From Paraphysomonas bandaiensis (taxonomy: Eukaryota > Chrysophyceae): a stretch of 64,000 bases of DNA. Numbering within the stretch: the stretch's first letter is position 1; the number at the start of each line of letters is the position of its first letter. The position numbers and the translations under genes were made by a program. The stretch lies in the NCBI GenBank assembly GCA_965644295.1, contig CBFFRP010000297.1, forward strand, positions 124,001 through 188,000, given 5' to 3'. Below, in pieces: positions 11,416 through 23,758 of this stretch. A model generated the notes under the pieces. The model saw only the letters and a list, made by a program, of their open reading frames with translations, was not told where the DNA came from and did not search any database.

Positions 11416-14400
11416 ATGAAAAGAAGACCAAATGCTGGTGGTGGAAAACATAATAAACAAAATAAAAATATTTCTACAAGGGCCAGATTTTCAAATTGGA
11501 AACCCCCTTCAAAAAACATCAAAGAAAAATTTGCTAATCGAGGAAATAAAAAAGAAATTCGAGATACTGATTCTGGTAGTAAACAAAATTTTAAGTCAGG
11601 ATTGAAACTAACTGAGAAAGAGAGTGGTAATACACCTTTAGAGGTCATAACAATCCCTGTTGATTTCATTCGGTCATTGTCTCGTCTATTTGGAATATTG
11701 GAAGATAAACAGTCCGTACCGTCCGATAATACACATTCAATTTCCGACACCCCTGACAATAAAAAAAGCAATAAATCTAGTTCTCCGTCGAATTCAACTC
11801 TTCCTTTTGCAGTGGTGCGAAATCCCCGTCAATTATTGTCTGTCGAGGAGCAGAATCGACAGAACCATTTGGAGATATTTGCAAAAATTGGTTTCACTAC
11901 GGAGGAAATATTCACAGTTCTTTTACAGCTGAAACCATGTGCTAGTAAGGATGAAGTTTTCCTGTCTTTGATTCAATCGGTTCTTGGACACACTCTCCTT
12001 GCCAATTGTGGGGAACCGTGCCATGAGGATGGTGGAGCCCATAACGAAGAGCTATTAACGGAAGTAGAGGTACTGGAAAGCATATATAATAGCGATGGTG
12101 AAACTGAATCATCAATTTACTGCGAGCACATCATATTATTTGACCGGTACGCCGTTACTCGAATTCAGGTGACACTCTGCACCACCAACGAGTGTGGTTA
12201 TTGCTGTCCAGTGCGTGTGGTGGTATTCATTACGGGGCCGGACTTGTATCCAGCGGATGGATCGGCACTATATGGTTGGCTAATTCCCTCAGACGCTGTA
12301 GACTTCCAGACAGACAGTGGTGAGAATACAAGTAGTAGTTATGTAAGTGCAATTGACGCGCGTGGTTTGTCACTGCGTGTGATGGATGAAACCCACAAAC
12401 ACATGAAGCAGTTCTGTGCACCGGTAGTATTCGATTTCTTACAAAGTATATCTGAGGAGCTTCCGATGCTTTTCTCGTCTCCCCCAGTAACTGTGAGTTT
12501 GAAATATCATAAAGAAAACTCGCCTAGACGTGTAGAGGGCAGTGCTATTGACAAAAGCACGGATATGAAACCTGCTCAATCTGAAGATAATCTGAACGAA
12601 GCAGACAAACATATTGGGGTACCCGCCCCTCTGATTCGTCCCACTACTTGCGTGATGCAGGGAGAAGAGTACCGTGCTGCTTATGGTCATGCTCTTTCTT
12701 CTGGGCTTCATGGTATGGCTGCTAGAAAGCAGGTACATGACACCAACTTTGCCATATCCAATGACCGTTCATGTAGGCCCGTGATGCGTTACAACATGTG
12801 CTTCCATCGGTGAGTAGAATGATGTTGTATAAACTGTGCTAAGTATAGTGCAGTCTGAATTGGAAGCGCTCATTTTGGAGGAAAAGTACGCGGCTGATCT
12901 TCTAGAGCGCAAATGCTCCATCGAAAATATTGACACTCGCCAAACCATTGAAGGTGCACGAGTAATCGCAGAACGCCTTCATGTGAACAAAGCACAGGCA
13001 AAACATCTCTACGCAGCAGGCAAGGAGGTGATGAGTTGTGGTGTTTCGGTGTGTAATGCTGTGCAATGATGTGCGTCTGCATCTAGGCGCTGATGGTAGC
13101 CGGAGACTGGTTTGCCCCTGACCAAGATACTCTGCGGGAAAAAGTGATATCTGCTGCGGTACGAGTCCATAGAGAACAATTAGAGCGGAAGGAAGCAAAG
13201 CGCCAAGAAAAGCTAAAGGCTAGAGAAGAACTGAATAAAAATGGGTGGGAAGGGAAGGAGCGAGGTAGGCGACGCAGGGGACCTACCATCAGAGATGCAT
13301 ATTGTAGCAGGCGTGACGGCAATGAAGATGGAACCCTTAGCAGTGAAAGTGACGAAGGGAAAGAGGAAGTTGAAGATAATGATTACACCTGCAATGGGAC
13401 TGGTTACGTAGAAAGTCAAGTGTCGTCGCGTGACATTAAGAAAGAGCAGGAGGAACTTGACAATAAAAAACGACGTAATTTACTAGAAAGTCGCAGGATG
13501 AGAAATAATCTTGATGAGAAACGCAAATCGAAGAAGTATCAAGTAAGTTCACTGTTATATAGCACTGCAATTGCTGAGTATTGGGTAGGAAATTTTAACT
13601 CGAAGAAGGAAATTGCCGGCTTATCAAATGCGAGACCGAATAGTCAGAGAGATTGAGTCAAATAGTGTGGTTGTGATATCTGGAGACACGGGTTGTGGTA
13701 AGTGACTAACTCTACACCTATCTTTCTCATAGCTGTACAGGAAAAACTACACAAATTCCTCAACTGATTATGGATGCCTGTATCGATAAGGGTGTAGGTG
13801 CTGAGTGCAATATTATTGTCACACAACCACGACGGATCAGTGCTGTATCGGTAAGCTATGTCGCTGCGTCTTTATTTAGGTGACTGTGTGATTCAACAGG
13901 TCTCTGAACACATAGCACGCGAGCGACTGGAGTCGATTGGACAATCGACTGGATATCACATAAGGTTTTTCTTATGAATGTCATAATTTTCTTAAACGTA
14001 TTTACAAGGCTTGAAGCGAAAAAAGGTCCTTCTACAAGGCTTCTATTGATGACAACAGGTTGCATATTTGTGAATACATTGAACACTGTGTATTATTCAT
14101 GCACACAGGGGTATTATTAAGGCAGCTTCAAGTGAAAGGGGATTTGGATCAGATTTCGCACGTGTTTGTTGATGAGGTCGGTGTGTGTGCCGTAAAGAAT
14201 TAATTTCTATCTGTTTGATGACGGACAGGTGCACGAGAGAGATATAAATACGGACTTTTTGTTGATTGTGCTCAAACGCTTGCTATTAAAACGGCCGGAT
14301 CTTAAGGTTACATTATAATTTTCGGACAATTGCATAATGACATAATGTGCAGATAATACTAATGTCAGCTACACTAAATGCTGATTTATTTGTCAATTAT

Positions 14401-16602
14401 TTTCGTGATGGATCACTTGGAGGTTCGATAGGAGGAGTCTCTCTCGTTTCGATACCTGGTATACTTATTGAAAACTGCGTAGATGCAGGATCTCAATATA
14501 TTTAGGTCGGGCATTTCCGGTGTCTACCTATTACCTCGAGGATGCGTTGGAGCATACGGTATGAACGTAAGTTTTATAAGCATTCTTAGTGCTATATGCA
14601 GGGGTTTGAAATTTCTCCTGATTCCGAGTATGCATGTCGCCGGTCAAACCAAATGAATCCTGGAAATCGTTTACAGCAAAAACACTATAGTGATAGAATT
14701 TCTCATATCGAGCGTCTCAAACGAAGTCGGAAATACTCCGACAAGACTCTGAAGAGTATAGAGTGTGCTGACGAGAGTGTCATTAACTTAGATCTTATTC
14801 AAAATCTTGTTCTGAGAATAATTTCCAATCCCTCTGGATCCGATGGTGTTGAAGGTGCCATACTAATATTTGTTCCTGGATTGTCGGACATACGCAATGT
14901 CGTAGATTGTCTTAAAGGTCGACCAGAATTGAGAGGTCGCCGATCCGGAGTTCGTATTTTACCTCTCCATTCGTCCTTGTCCTCACACGAACAGAATTTA
15001 GTGTTTCAAGTCCCGCCGCCTGGAGTTCGAAAAGTGATTGTCAGTACGAATATTTCTGAGACTTCTGTGACCATAGAGGATGTGGTGTACGTCATCGATA
15101 CCTGTCTTGTGAAAGAGAATAGTTACGATGAGGTTAGTCTGTCGTATATCTTCTCAGTTATCTAGTTATTGTGCCCTGTAGGAGAGTCAAATGAATGTCC
15201 TGGCAGTACAGTGGATAAGCCAGGCAAATGCACGTCAGCGACGCGGCCGGGCAGGTCGTGTCAGAAGTGGTGTTTGTTACCACCTTGCTAGTAGCTTTAC
15301 TGTAAATTCGTTTACTGAGTTTTCAGTTCCGGAAATGCTACGAATGAGTCTCGAAGATCTTGTGCTACAGGTTTTTCGTTATTTTTGTTTGAACTTTCGT
15401 ATATTGTGAGATGACATTCGTTTCAGGTATTGGCTCTTGATCTTGGGGATCCGTATGAGTTTCTTAGTGGAGCTTTGTCCCCTCCAGAGTGTCATGCTGT
15501 TACAAATGCTATAGTGTTTCTAGAATCATTGGGTGCCGTGTACATTGAAAACTTGGATACTTCTGCACCTGAAGTATTGCACCAATTAAACAATGGCACT
15601 TTGGACGTGCCATTGTTGTCCGGAATATCACCTTTAGGTTATCACCTTGCCGCTCTCCCCGTGAGTCCTCGGATAGGGAAACTTATGTTGTATGGGGTAT
15701 TGCTAAAGTGTATTGATCCCATTCTTACCATTTCATCAATGGTAAGCATGAAATCGCCATTTGTGGTACCATTCAATGATAAAGATGCCGCTGATGCTGC
15801 GAAATTGAATTTTCTCGATGGAAACAGTGACCTTATTAGTATGCTCAATGCATTTTCGTGTTGGAAGAAGGAATTTGTAGACGTGAATCCTGATGAGATT
15901 GATCGTAGAGGGGGAAAGATAGCTATCCGAAGGGATGAGGATGTCTTCTGTCGCTCGAACTTTCTGTCGCCTAACAGTCTCCAGATAATTGACCAAATGC
16001 GCTGTCAATTTTTGGGTCTCTTGCAAAGTATTGGTTTCATTTCTCACGACGTTACACCTGAGAGCATTTCTAAGTGCAGTGAGAACTTGTATGGTGGCAA
16101 TGTTGGAGTCGTAAAGTGTGTGATATGTGCTGGTTTATCACCGAATATTATTAAGGTTCCTCCTTCGGCTAGTGGAAATAAAAAACACATAGTTCTCAAC
16201 AAAGCACTACAAGATATTTCTCTACTCACACGTAAAAAGCATACATTCATAAACGTGCATCCGAGTAGTATTATCAGTAGTGTCAAATCACTCGACAGCA
16301 GGTACATGGCTTTCGTAGATGCGATGAAAACTTCGAAAGTGTATGCTAAAGATGTCAGCACCGTCCAGCCGTTGTCACTTGCACTATTTTGTGGAAAAGT
16401 CGTTTGTAGAGAGCAGCAGGGAGAAATTGTTGTTGATGGTTGGATAAAATTTTCCGCATCAGTAAATGTCATACGCTGCATTACAAGAATTAGGGATACT
16501 ATGGAGGAGGCATTCATTGCCAAGGTTTTAGATCCGTCTACGGAGTCGTCAAAGTTGTGGAATAAAGTGTTAGTCCATGTAAAAGATATCCTTGATATAT
16601 AG
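11416..16602 (+). CDS. DEAH/RHA-family RNA helicase with UBA and RWD domains (DHX57-like)
   Basis: Probable ATP-dependent RNA helicase. It starts at ATG 11416 with a basic low-complexity N-terminus. A UBA-like helical segment (about residues 140-195) and an RWD domain ([18 protein letters not shown], near residue 215) follow. Modelled introns include 12810-12843 (34 bp), 13028-13086, 13543-13588 and 13698-13740. After a charged linker come motif I GDTGCGKTTQ (across an intron), Ia [11 protein letters not shown], motif II DEVHERD (split by an intron near 14180-14228), motif [41 protein letters not shown] and [16 protein letters not shown]. The HA2/OB-fold C-terminal part occupies 15430-16602. 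UBA-RWD-DEAH order matches the DHX57/DHX29 branch. About a dozen introns of 34-66 bp are needed. Ends at TAG 16600-16602. Confidence 0.9.
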
Positions 16603-16843
16603 TGTCTCTAGGTTGTAGCAACTATATAGAATTCTGTGTATTTGTTTGTGTCATAATGTCAATGATGAGAAATGGCTACTACACATTAATTAATTGACTG
16701 TTGAGTGACTTGTTGTTTAGGTACTACTACTTCAACTCATTCCTATGTCAATCTTGGATAAAAGTGTAGCTTATCCCCATGACAAGCAAATGCCAAATTT
16801 ATATAAATTAATGAGCTGTCATTTTGTGATCGAGGATCAGAGG

Positions 16844-18043
16844 CAGGGCTGTGCAACAATTAATTGAATTGCAATTATTACATGCAATATAATAGCTCGC
16901 GGGAAATTTGCAATTAATTGGCAATTATTTACTATTTTGTAAAACGACATATTAAGATTAGAACTTCGAAAAATTTAAGGACGATAGCCATTTATTGCCC
17001 TTAATAGTCATCAACCTTACTGACTAGTATTCATTGCTACACCATTGCTATCTGTTACCAAAGCCTCATTTCGACTCTGTTTAATTTATCGGTCATTATT
17101 GTACATTCTGAAAGGTGCTGTTTCTTTCCTCTTGACCTCAAGCTACAAGACTAAGTTCAGCTCGATCCATAGCGTATATGTAATTCTCAATAACTTTCTA
17201 GTTTTAAGATATGTATATACTATGTATAGTAGTTTGGCAGTCATATTCTTACCGATCCTGCCCTACCAGACACTGGACACATCAGGTTGAAGTTCATCTA
17301 AACACCGGACTTGCAGTGGTATGTTCCTGAGATGAGATGTGGAGCTGATTCCATGGATTCCTATTGTGAGAATAAAAGTTTCTCCTTCCTTTCTCTTAAT
17401 GCGTTCAGATCGTTGTGGAATGGACAATTATGGACGATCATCAATTTTCTTTTGTGGGAAAGCGTTGACGAGAAAGAATACCACCCTGAAGCCAGTATCA
17501 AGAAAAGTACAATCATGAAATATCTGGAATCTTTGGTGCAACAAGTTGAATGTCCAAAAAGCGGATTGAAGGACACTCTCACTCAGCTCAAACGTTTTGT
17601 TGGACAAAACTGATGAAGAAGAAGAAAAAGAAGATGATGGTGTGGACTCACTGACGAGAAGACACCAACAAGCACACAAAGAAAAAAGCTACTACGCACG
17701 ACTAAACCAACTAAGTATCGCTGCTTGAAGCATATTTACTTCACTACTAATTGTGTAGGAAGGCTTTTCAGCAGAGCAAAAATCAACATGAGTGGATCTG
17801 CGCAAATCCATGGCACCTCATAGATTGGAGACCCTTATGTTCTTGCGCTTTTTAATAGACATCTGTGGAATGCAAGTACAGTTGAAGATGCTATTTGTAT
17901 TCTTTCCTTGTGAAATGAGCTGACAATTTAATTTTAGACAATCTCATTGGCAATTAATAAATGACAATAAAAGCAATTATAATTATTGCGCAAGCTATAA
18001 CTAATAATTGCAATTTAATTGCTCAAAAACATTTGCAGCGCTG
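16844..18043 (+). mobile_element. hAT-like DNA transposon, about 1.2 kb, degenerate
   Basis: The left end CAGGGCTGTGCAAC (16844) and right end TTGCAGCGCTG (to 18043) are imperfect inverted repeats of the CAGGG..CCCTG hAT type. Flanks ATCAGAGG and AGAAGTGG match at 5 of 8 positions, as an eroded 8-bp duplication would. The interior encodes a hAT C-terminal dimerisation region in the + direction with frame breaks. It comprises the open frame 17311-17613, then CVGRLFSRAKINMSG and FNRHLWNASTVEDA near 17755-17895. Subterminal sequence is rich in GCAATTAATTGC-like motifs. The N-terminal transposase part is missing or unrecognisable, so this copy is not autonomous. A 136-bp internal segment (17129-17264) recurs at 37633-37762. 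Confidence 0.75.
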
Positions 18044-18868
18044 AGAAGTGGTATACTCAGGTACACAACGACAATATAATGATGGCCAGAATAATGACAA
18101 CAAGCTAGCGGCAAAAGTTACTATAGATGCACGTAAAAAGGTTAGAATATAATATTATGTACATACTTCGTCAAAGAATGGGACAAAATAAATGGGAGAT
18201 TGTAACAGAGCCTACAACAACAGAATGGGTAGATCAGGGCGCACTCTCATTTGAGAATGTTTTGACCAAAAACCGTCGACGTTGTAGTAGTGGGGTGTCG
18301 TATACAAAAAATAGCTTACGTTGTGCTGATATGACTAAAAATAACTTGAACGGTATATTATATTATGTATATGTGTAGTTGGTGACTTTTAATTTTCTAA
18401 AACGGAAGTAATAATAAAATATGTAAGAAAGTAGTCAAAAATTTTATATAAATAAGTATTCTTAATACTACTGTTAATAATATCTTCATAATATATATAG
18501 CTTCATTGTTCATAGTTATATACCTTTTCTGGCTATCATCAAAAAAATGTCACCCGATCAGGTTTTATACTACATTGCTCCAGGTTTCGGATTACCCAAT
18601 CGCGCATTGCCATTGCTAGGCAGCAATATACCAAAAGTGTATTTTTATAAAAGCTTTAAAACCATATTCCAAGCATAATAGTACCAGAACTGCTAGAAAT
18701 ATTAAGATATTAAATACTATAATATATCAAGAAAATTCAATCAACTGTTATCACTAACAGTGCTACAGTAAATAAAAAGCATAGTGAACGTGAAGTTATA
18801 GTTTTCATGATGATTTTGGTTGTGTAGTGTTTTATATATTTCTATATTGTGTTTATGCATTTTTATAG
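18044..18868. other. AT-rich spacer, no assigned gene
   Basis: An 83-codon open frame at 18127-18378 (+) has no recognisable domain and no intact flanking structure. It could be transposon debris. Nothing else is supported. Confidence 0.4.
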
Positions 18869-18965
18869 TGTTTAATCCCTCAACGAAGTCGGACTCGCAT
18901 CTGTTAGCGGTTTTCTGGGGGATATGATACTTCTTCTTAAAACTAACGGGGCTACAAAAATGATC
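18869..18965 (-). repeat. Fragment of the CCCTCAAC element family
   Basis: About 97 bp resemble the start of the elements at 6593 and 37764. On the minus strand the fragment encodes IPQKTANRCESDFVEG, against IPQNTTKRCESDFVEG in the 6593 copy. Several of the differences are third-position changes. Confidence 0.65.
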
Positions 18966-19163
18966 GGCAGTTAAGATAGCATGAATTCGGCGAATGATAA
19001 TGAATGATAAGTGATATAAAGTGATATAAATTATAATTTACAATTCAAGCACTGAGTGTATATCGAGTTCAGTTGATTTCGTATTCTTAACCATATCCAA
19101 ATATATCAAAAGTTGATATATAGTGTTATACATATCGGTAGTACGTAATGCACCTCAAAGTTG

Positions 19164-21245
19164 TCAAAAGAATATTTGTTGCACCTTTCGTACCTCCTGT
19201 CTGCAAACCGGACATAATGTCAAAATTATCCCCGTCGCACATACTTGGCAAAGTGTGAGGTGACCGCACGGTACAATTATATGGTTGCGTGGATTATTCA
19301 TACATATAATACACTCATCCTCGCGTCGCGCATCTCCATGAGTAGCACTTGCTGCACTGGTGTCATTCGTTGTTACACTTGTCATACTGCCACTCTCCCG
19401 TCGTGCATCTCCATGAGTAACATTCACTGTACTGGAGTCACTCGTTGTTGCACTTGTGATACTGCCATTCTCCTCCCGTTGTGCACTGCCATCAGTAACA
19501 TGCGCTATACTAGTGACATTCGTTGTACTGGTGACATTCGTTGTTGCACTTGTGATACTGCCATTCTCCTCCCGTTGTGCACTGCCATCAGTAACATTCG
19601 TTGTACTGGTGACATTCGTTGTTGCAAAACGCTTTACACCCTTCGCCCTAAGGCAATCAATGAGATCAGCACACCTCAGGTTTCAATTTCACCTGAATAT
19701 AACCCTACTTTCATAAGCATCCAAGTAATGCACGGATACTCTATCAGGAATCTTTTCAGATAAAGCTCTAAATTTCCTTGAACAAGCCCAAGACCAGGAC
19801 CATATCTCGACACGCCAACCCATACGAGCTGTGTGCTCAGCTACGTCCAGAAAACTAGTAAACCCCTTGTTACCGTTTCCATCGCCAGTACATAATACGA
19901 GTGTGTTAGTGCCTGAAAACAATTAGCACAAACATCAAAAAACACAAGGTCTTTACCTGCTTCATCACCATGCCTCTTCAGAACAGCTCCAAGTGCTTGG
20001 GCATGAAGAAAATCATCCACAAGGTCTTCAGCCCCTGTATCAACATCTCTGGAGCATATCTTCACCTTGAATCCTGTATCCTCCCAATGCACCCATATAC
20101 CACTATTTGCCGGAGGCTTCGATCCAGCAACAACCCGGGTCGCACCTAAAGATCGTGAATCTGGAGAAGCGAAAGTGGTCAACGATGAAGATGCACCGCA
20201 TTCCAAAATAGAAGCTAGCTCTTTAGCATTAATGCGTACAGTATAATCGGTAGAGTTCCGGTCTTTGTTCTGTGCGCCAATAAACACGTTGGAGTTATCG
20301 ACAAAGATGTGCCGTCGCCTCTCCGGTAGAAGTGTGACCCCATCTGGCACAGTACGGTATTCTTCCTGTTTAAAATACAAAGTAACAGTTCAGAAACTAC
20401 AATAACTCAACAGTACTCAAAATACGTACAACATTCCTTATTCTCTGTTGGCGTCTTCGCTGTAATACATCTGGTGTTAAGGATTGGTCACCCTGTATAA
20501 ACAAATCTTGACATCTCTCCCAGAGGGCCTCCTCGGCTTTGGAAACGGCAGTTTCATTGTCTGCTTCAATAACAACACAATCTCCATGTAACATAGATTC
20601 AGTTGGTGGAAGAGACAGCAAACGAATACAACACTTTCCACCCGCTTCTTTACCGATTCGCTTAGCGTGTTGAAACTTGTTTCCCAATAAAAATTGACCT
20701 GCAAAAGTATAAATGCTTAACACAGAAAGCCATATCAAGTAGTATATATTATATTTAGAAAGTATTTCGCAATTAGAATGGATTGTATACCGGATTTCTT
20801 TGGCACTTGTATGCATTGTCTCGATTTGCCAGGTGAAAGTGGTCCAGCCGCAGCTATTATCTCATACTCTTTAAGCCGAAAATCGCGTTCCAGTTTCGTT
20901 TCCTCATGTAGACGTTTTGAATCTTCTAATACTAAACGTATGCGATCTTCTTCAGCCTTTTTTTCACGCTCATATTCTAAAGACATCAACATGGCAGCAC
21001 GAAGATCATCATCATCATCCTGTGGAGCTGCAGTCATAAGTGCTTCTCGTTTCGATTCTTCTAAAGCACGAATGAACTCATCATTGTCTTCAGTCCTCTA
21101 TCAATTAAAAAAATACATCAATACATTATATATATACATATATATGTATATATACCTCACGGACTAATGTTGGAATGTGCAGCGATAACTCTAAAGCCCG
21201 TCTCAGCTCTTCATCCTCATTCACATCATTTGTAAATGCACTCAT
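19164..21245 (-). CDS. UIM / KH-like / NYN ribonuclease-like / RING finger protein
   Basis: Six minus-strand exons join in frame: 21245-21156, 21097-20791, 20698-20430, 20365-19957, 19912-19693 and 19647-19164, giving 592 aa. In order the protein has ubiquitin-interacting-like helices (DEELRRALELSLH, DEFIRALEESKREAL, DDLRAAMLMSLEYE), then a KH-like segment (FLLGNKFQHAKRIGKEAGG). A NYN/PIN-type nuclease domain follows with acidic residues in HIFVDNSNVFIG, GAEDLVDDFLHA and LVLCTGDGNGN. Next is a repetitive Thr/Ser/Asn linker, then a C-terminal C3HC4 RING (CIICMNNPRNHIIVPCGH ... CPVCRQEV). KH plus NYN recalls KHNYN/N4BP1-type RNA nucleases; the RING suggests E3 ubiquitin ligase activity. Start chosen at the ATG preceding the first UIM. 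The KH call is weaker than the NYN and RING calls. Confidence 0.82.
19375..19625 (-). repeat. Coding minisatellite in the NYN-RING linker
   Basis: Imperfect tandem units encode TTNVTSTTNVT, DGSAQREENGSITSA and HGDARRE(S/D)-type segments just upstream of the RING domain. The units stay in frame, so the array changes linker length without breaking the protein. Confidence 0.7.
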
Positions 21246-21663
21246 CTTAATTATTATTTGATTATGATAATATGAGCTAGTCGTATTGTTATAATAGCGC
21301 TGTATGGTGTATGCTGCTGTGTGATGTGATACTAAGCTATGTGTATATACACTGCACTGAATCTTGTATAGACTGTGCTCAATATCTTGGGGGGTATGGT
21401 ATACCATATACACACTACAATAGTACAAAAAACGCTGACCACTGTCAGGAAATGTCCCTGAAATTTGCGCAGGATTCACCAAGTTCCGGATATCTAAATT
21501 TGTACGGGCTACATCTTGGCGGAATTGTTGTATTTTTGGCGTACTGCTGTAGTTTACACACATATCAGTCACTCTGTACCATGAAATCTAGCTATGTGCT
21601 CCATATATATACTCCTAGACACACGAACATCTCAGATATCGCTCATCACATAATGAATTCATA
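21246..21663. promoter_or_regulatory. Divergent spacer between NYN-RING gene and AAA+ gene
   Basis: This 418-bp region lies between two divergent start codons and is presumably bidirectional promoter sequence. No specific element is identified. An open frame read through it on the minus strand is an upstream extension of exon 1 and is not supported. Confidence 0.45.
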
Positions 21664-23758
21664 ATGGATTCAAGTGTGTTGTTTTGCACTCAATGTTTAA
21701 TCAAACAACCAATATATCCCGAAAGAGAAAGCGTTCTAGTGGTGTCACAGTGGCCAGATAGTTTTAACTGGTCCCCCTCTCAGTACGTGCGTGCTAGCGT
21801 TAAAGTGAGTGACGCTTTCAATAAAAGTATTATATGTCGATTAGAAACTCCTCCTGAAGAATCTGAAGATAATGTTCTGTATTGTAATGTGGCTGAGTTG
21901 CTGTCAATAGGGGTGTCACACGCGATTGTGGAAGTTGTGTCATCTCCGCTGTATGCTTACACTATTCCACCGGCGAAACTGATCGAATTGACTTTATGCA
22001 GTAGTAGTAGCGAAAGCTGCTCTATTAGAGCAAGAGCATGTGATGTGAAGAGGGCTTTCATCGGTCGAGTTGTGGACATTGCGCACGATATCTTTTACTA
22101 TATGCCGAATGGTACCTACTTCAGAGCTGCAATATCTGCTCGTGACAACAGTCTACATTCTCCGGCGGAAACGAATATATACAGGGTTACTTCATTAACC
22201 CAGGTTATTATTCGCGAAGTACCATGTCACCCAACAGGCAGCCTGGCTCTTGACTCCCCCAGTGCACACCTCGTATCACAGGTGAGGGATAATGGGCCTG
22301 GCGAACCTATCTCGTGTGCACTCAGAGGAGCTCTTGGCTCACTGCGGACTGTGCTACTATGTGGTCCATCCGGAAGTGGGAAAACAAATCTAGCTGCTGA
22401 ATCTGCGGTTGCAGAAGGATATGTATGCGAATTTTTGTCCTTCGAATTCTGCGCTGCAAGTCTAAGGACTGCACTCATGGCTATCCTTGCGAAAAGGCCA
22501 TGCGTACTGGTAATAGATGACCTGGAGTTCCTAGCTCCAGCTTCAGCTGGAGGAGAGACTGAGGATGATAGTATCGCACATATACTGAAGGAGTTTCTAG
22601 GACTTCTATTGACGGATTCCAGGAGGGATCGGGTTATATGTATCGCCTGTTCGGAGAAAGAGGAGTTAATCGCACCTGATGTCCGCACCTTATTTGAGGA
22701 AGTTTTTGTCATACCGTTGCCTACAAATGCTCAAAGAGAGTATGCTCTCACACTTGCTACAGACGCTCCTCTAAAGAGTCCTTTAACGCCGGGGTTGCCT
22801 CTGGTAGACATGGTCCTTGAAGTACAGGAGCTGTTAACAGGACAAAGAAAAGTAAAAGAAGAATCACCTCTAAGTGAATGGAGCCAACGAAGCTGTCGAT
22901 CAGTCATTGCTGAAGCTGTCGTTCTTCCTCGTGAGTATCCAGAAATTTTTCAACGATTCGGTATCCCTCCAGTCACAGGAATACTGTTGCACGGTCCTCC
23001 GGGAACAGGTAGGCTCGTCTCTGCGAGGCGTACTTATTGTTGATTCTTTTCATATTATGATCCTAGGCAAGAGTTGGATGGGTGCTGCGATGGCTAAGGA
23101 TTTACAATGTCCTTTAGTGAATCTGCGATTAAGCGACATTCTAAGTGGTAGCGTTGGTGTTGCGGAGCAGAGGGTTCGAGAAGCGTTTGCTGAGGCGAAG
23201 ACATTGGCACCATGCATTGTATTCATAGACGAGTTTCAGGCACTCTTTTCATCACGTGATTCATCTAGTACATCTTCCTCGTTGTTGACATCAACACTTG
23301 CTGGCTGCCTGGATGAGGTTCTGATGTGGAACTCCAATGCTGGGTGGGGATCATTGATAACTGTGGTTGCAGCCACAAACGAACCATGGGCTGTAGACGC
23401 GGGATTCTTGCGCCCGGGGCGGTTTGATGAAATCTTACTTGTGGGAACTATGGATTTGGATGACCGTCGAACTCTCATATCCACTTTGCTTAAAAAAATA
23501 AAGGATATTGCACCTGCAGACGTGAGTGCAGAAACTATCGCACTTGAGACTGAAGGATTTACTGCTGCTGATATTTGTCAGCTTTTTAGACGTGTGTGCG
23601 CTCTGTTTTGCCAGGAAAACAGACGCGAGAGCGGCATCATAATATCAAATGAAATATTTAAGCGTATTCTAACTAGTAGTTTTCCGTCATGCTCTCCTGA
23701 TGACATGGCGGAGTATAAACGGTGGGAGTCTGAACACCAACATTCAAAACGTATGTAA
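21664..23758 (+). CDS. Tandem AAA+ ATPase (Cdc48/AFG2/peroxin-like)
   Basis: Type II AAA+ protein: an N-terminal domain of about 230 residues, then two ATPase modules. Exons are 21664-23008 and 23067-23758; the 58-bp intron splits the second Walker A. Module 1 has Walker A GPSGSGKTNL and Walker B VLVIDDLEFL (Asp-Asp in place of the usual Asp-Glu), and is otherwise divergent. Module 2 has GPPGTGKSWM, Walker B IVFIDEFQALF, sensor-1 VAATNEPWAVD and the arginine-finger region RPGRFDEILL, so it is probably the active ring. The tail DDMAEYKRWESEH resembles the C-terminal helix of Cdc48/AFG2 proteins. Whether it acts in ribosome maturation (AFG2/SPATA5) or peroxisome import (PEX1/6) cannot be settled from motifs alone. 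Confidence 0.82.

Noticed and set aside
21246-21572. N-terminal extension of the NYN-RING protein
   Set aside because: The frame upstream of ATG 21245 has no domain and overlaps the divergent promoter region.
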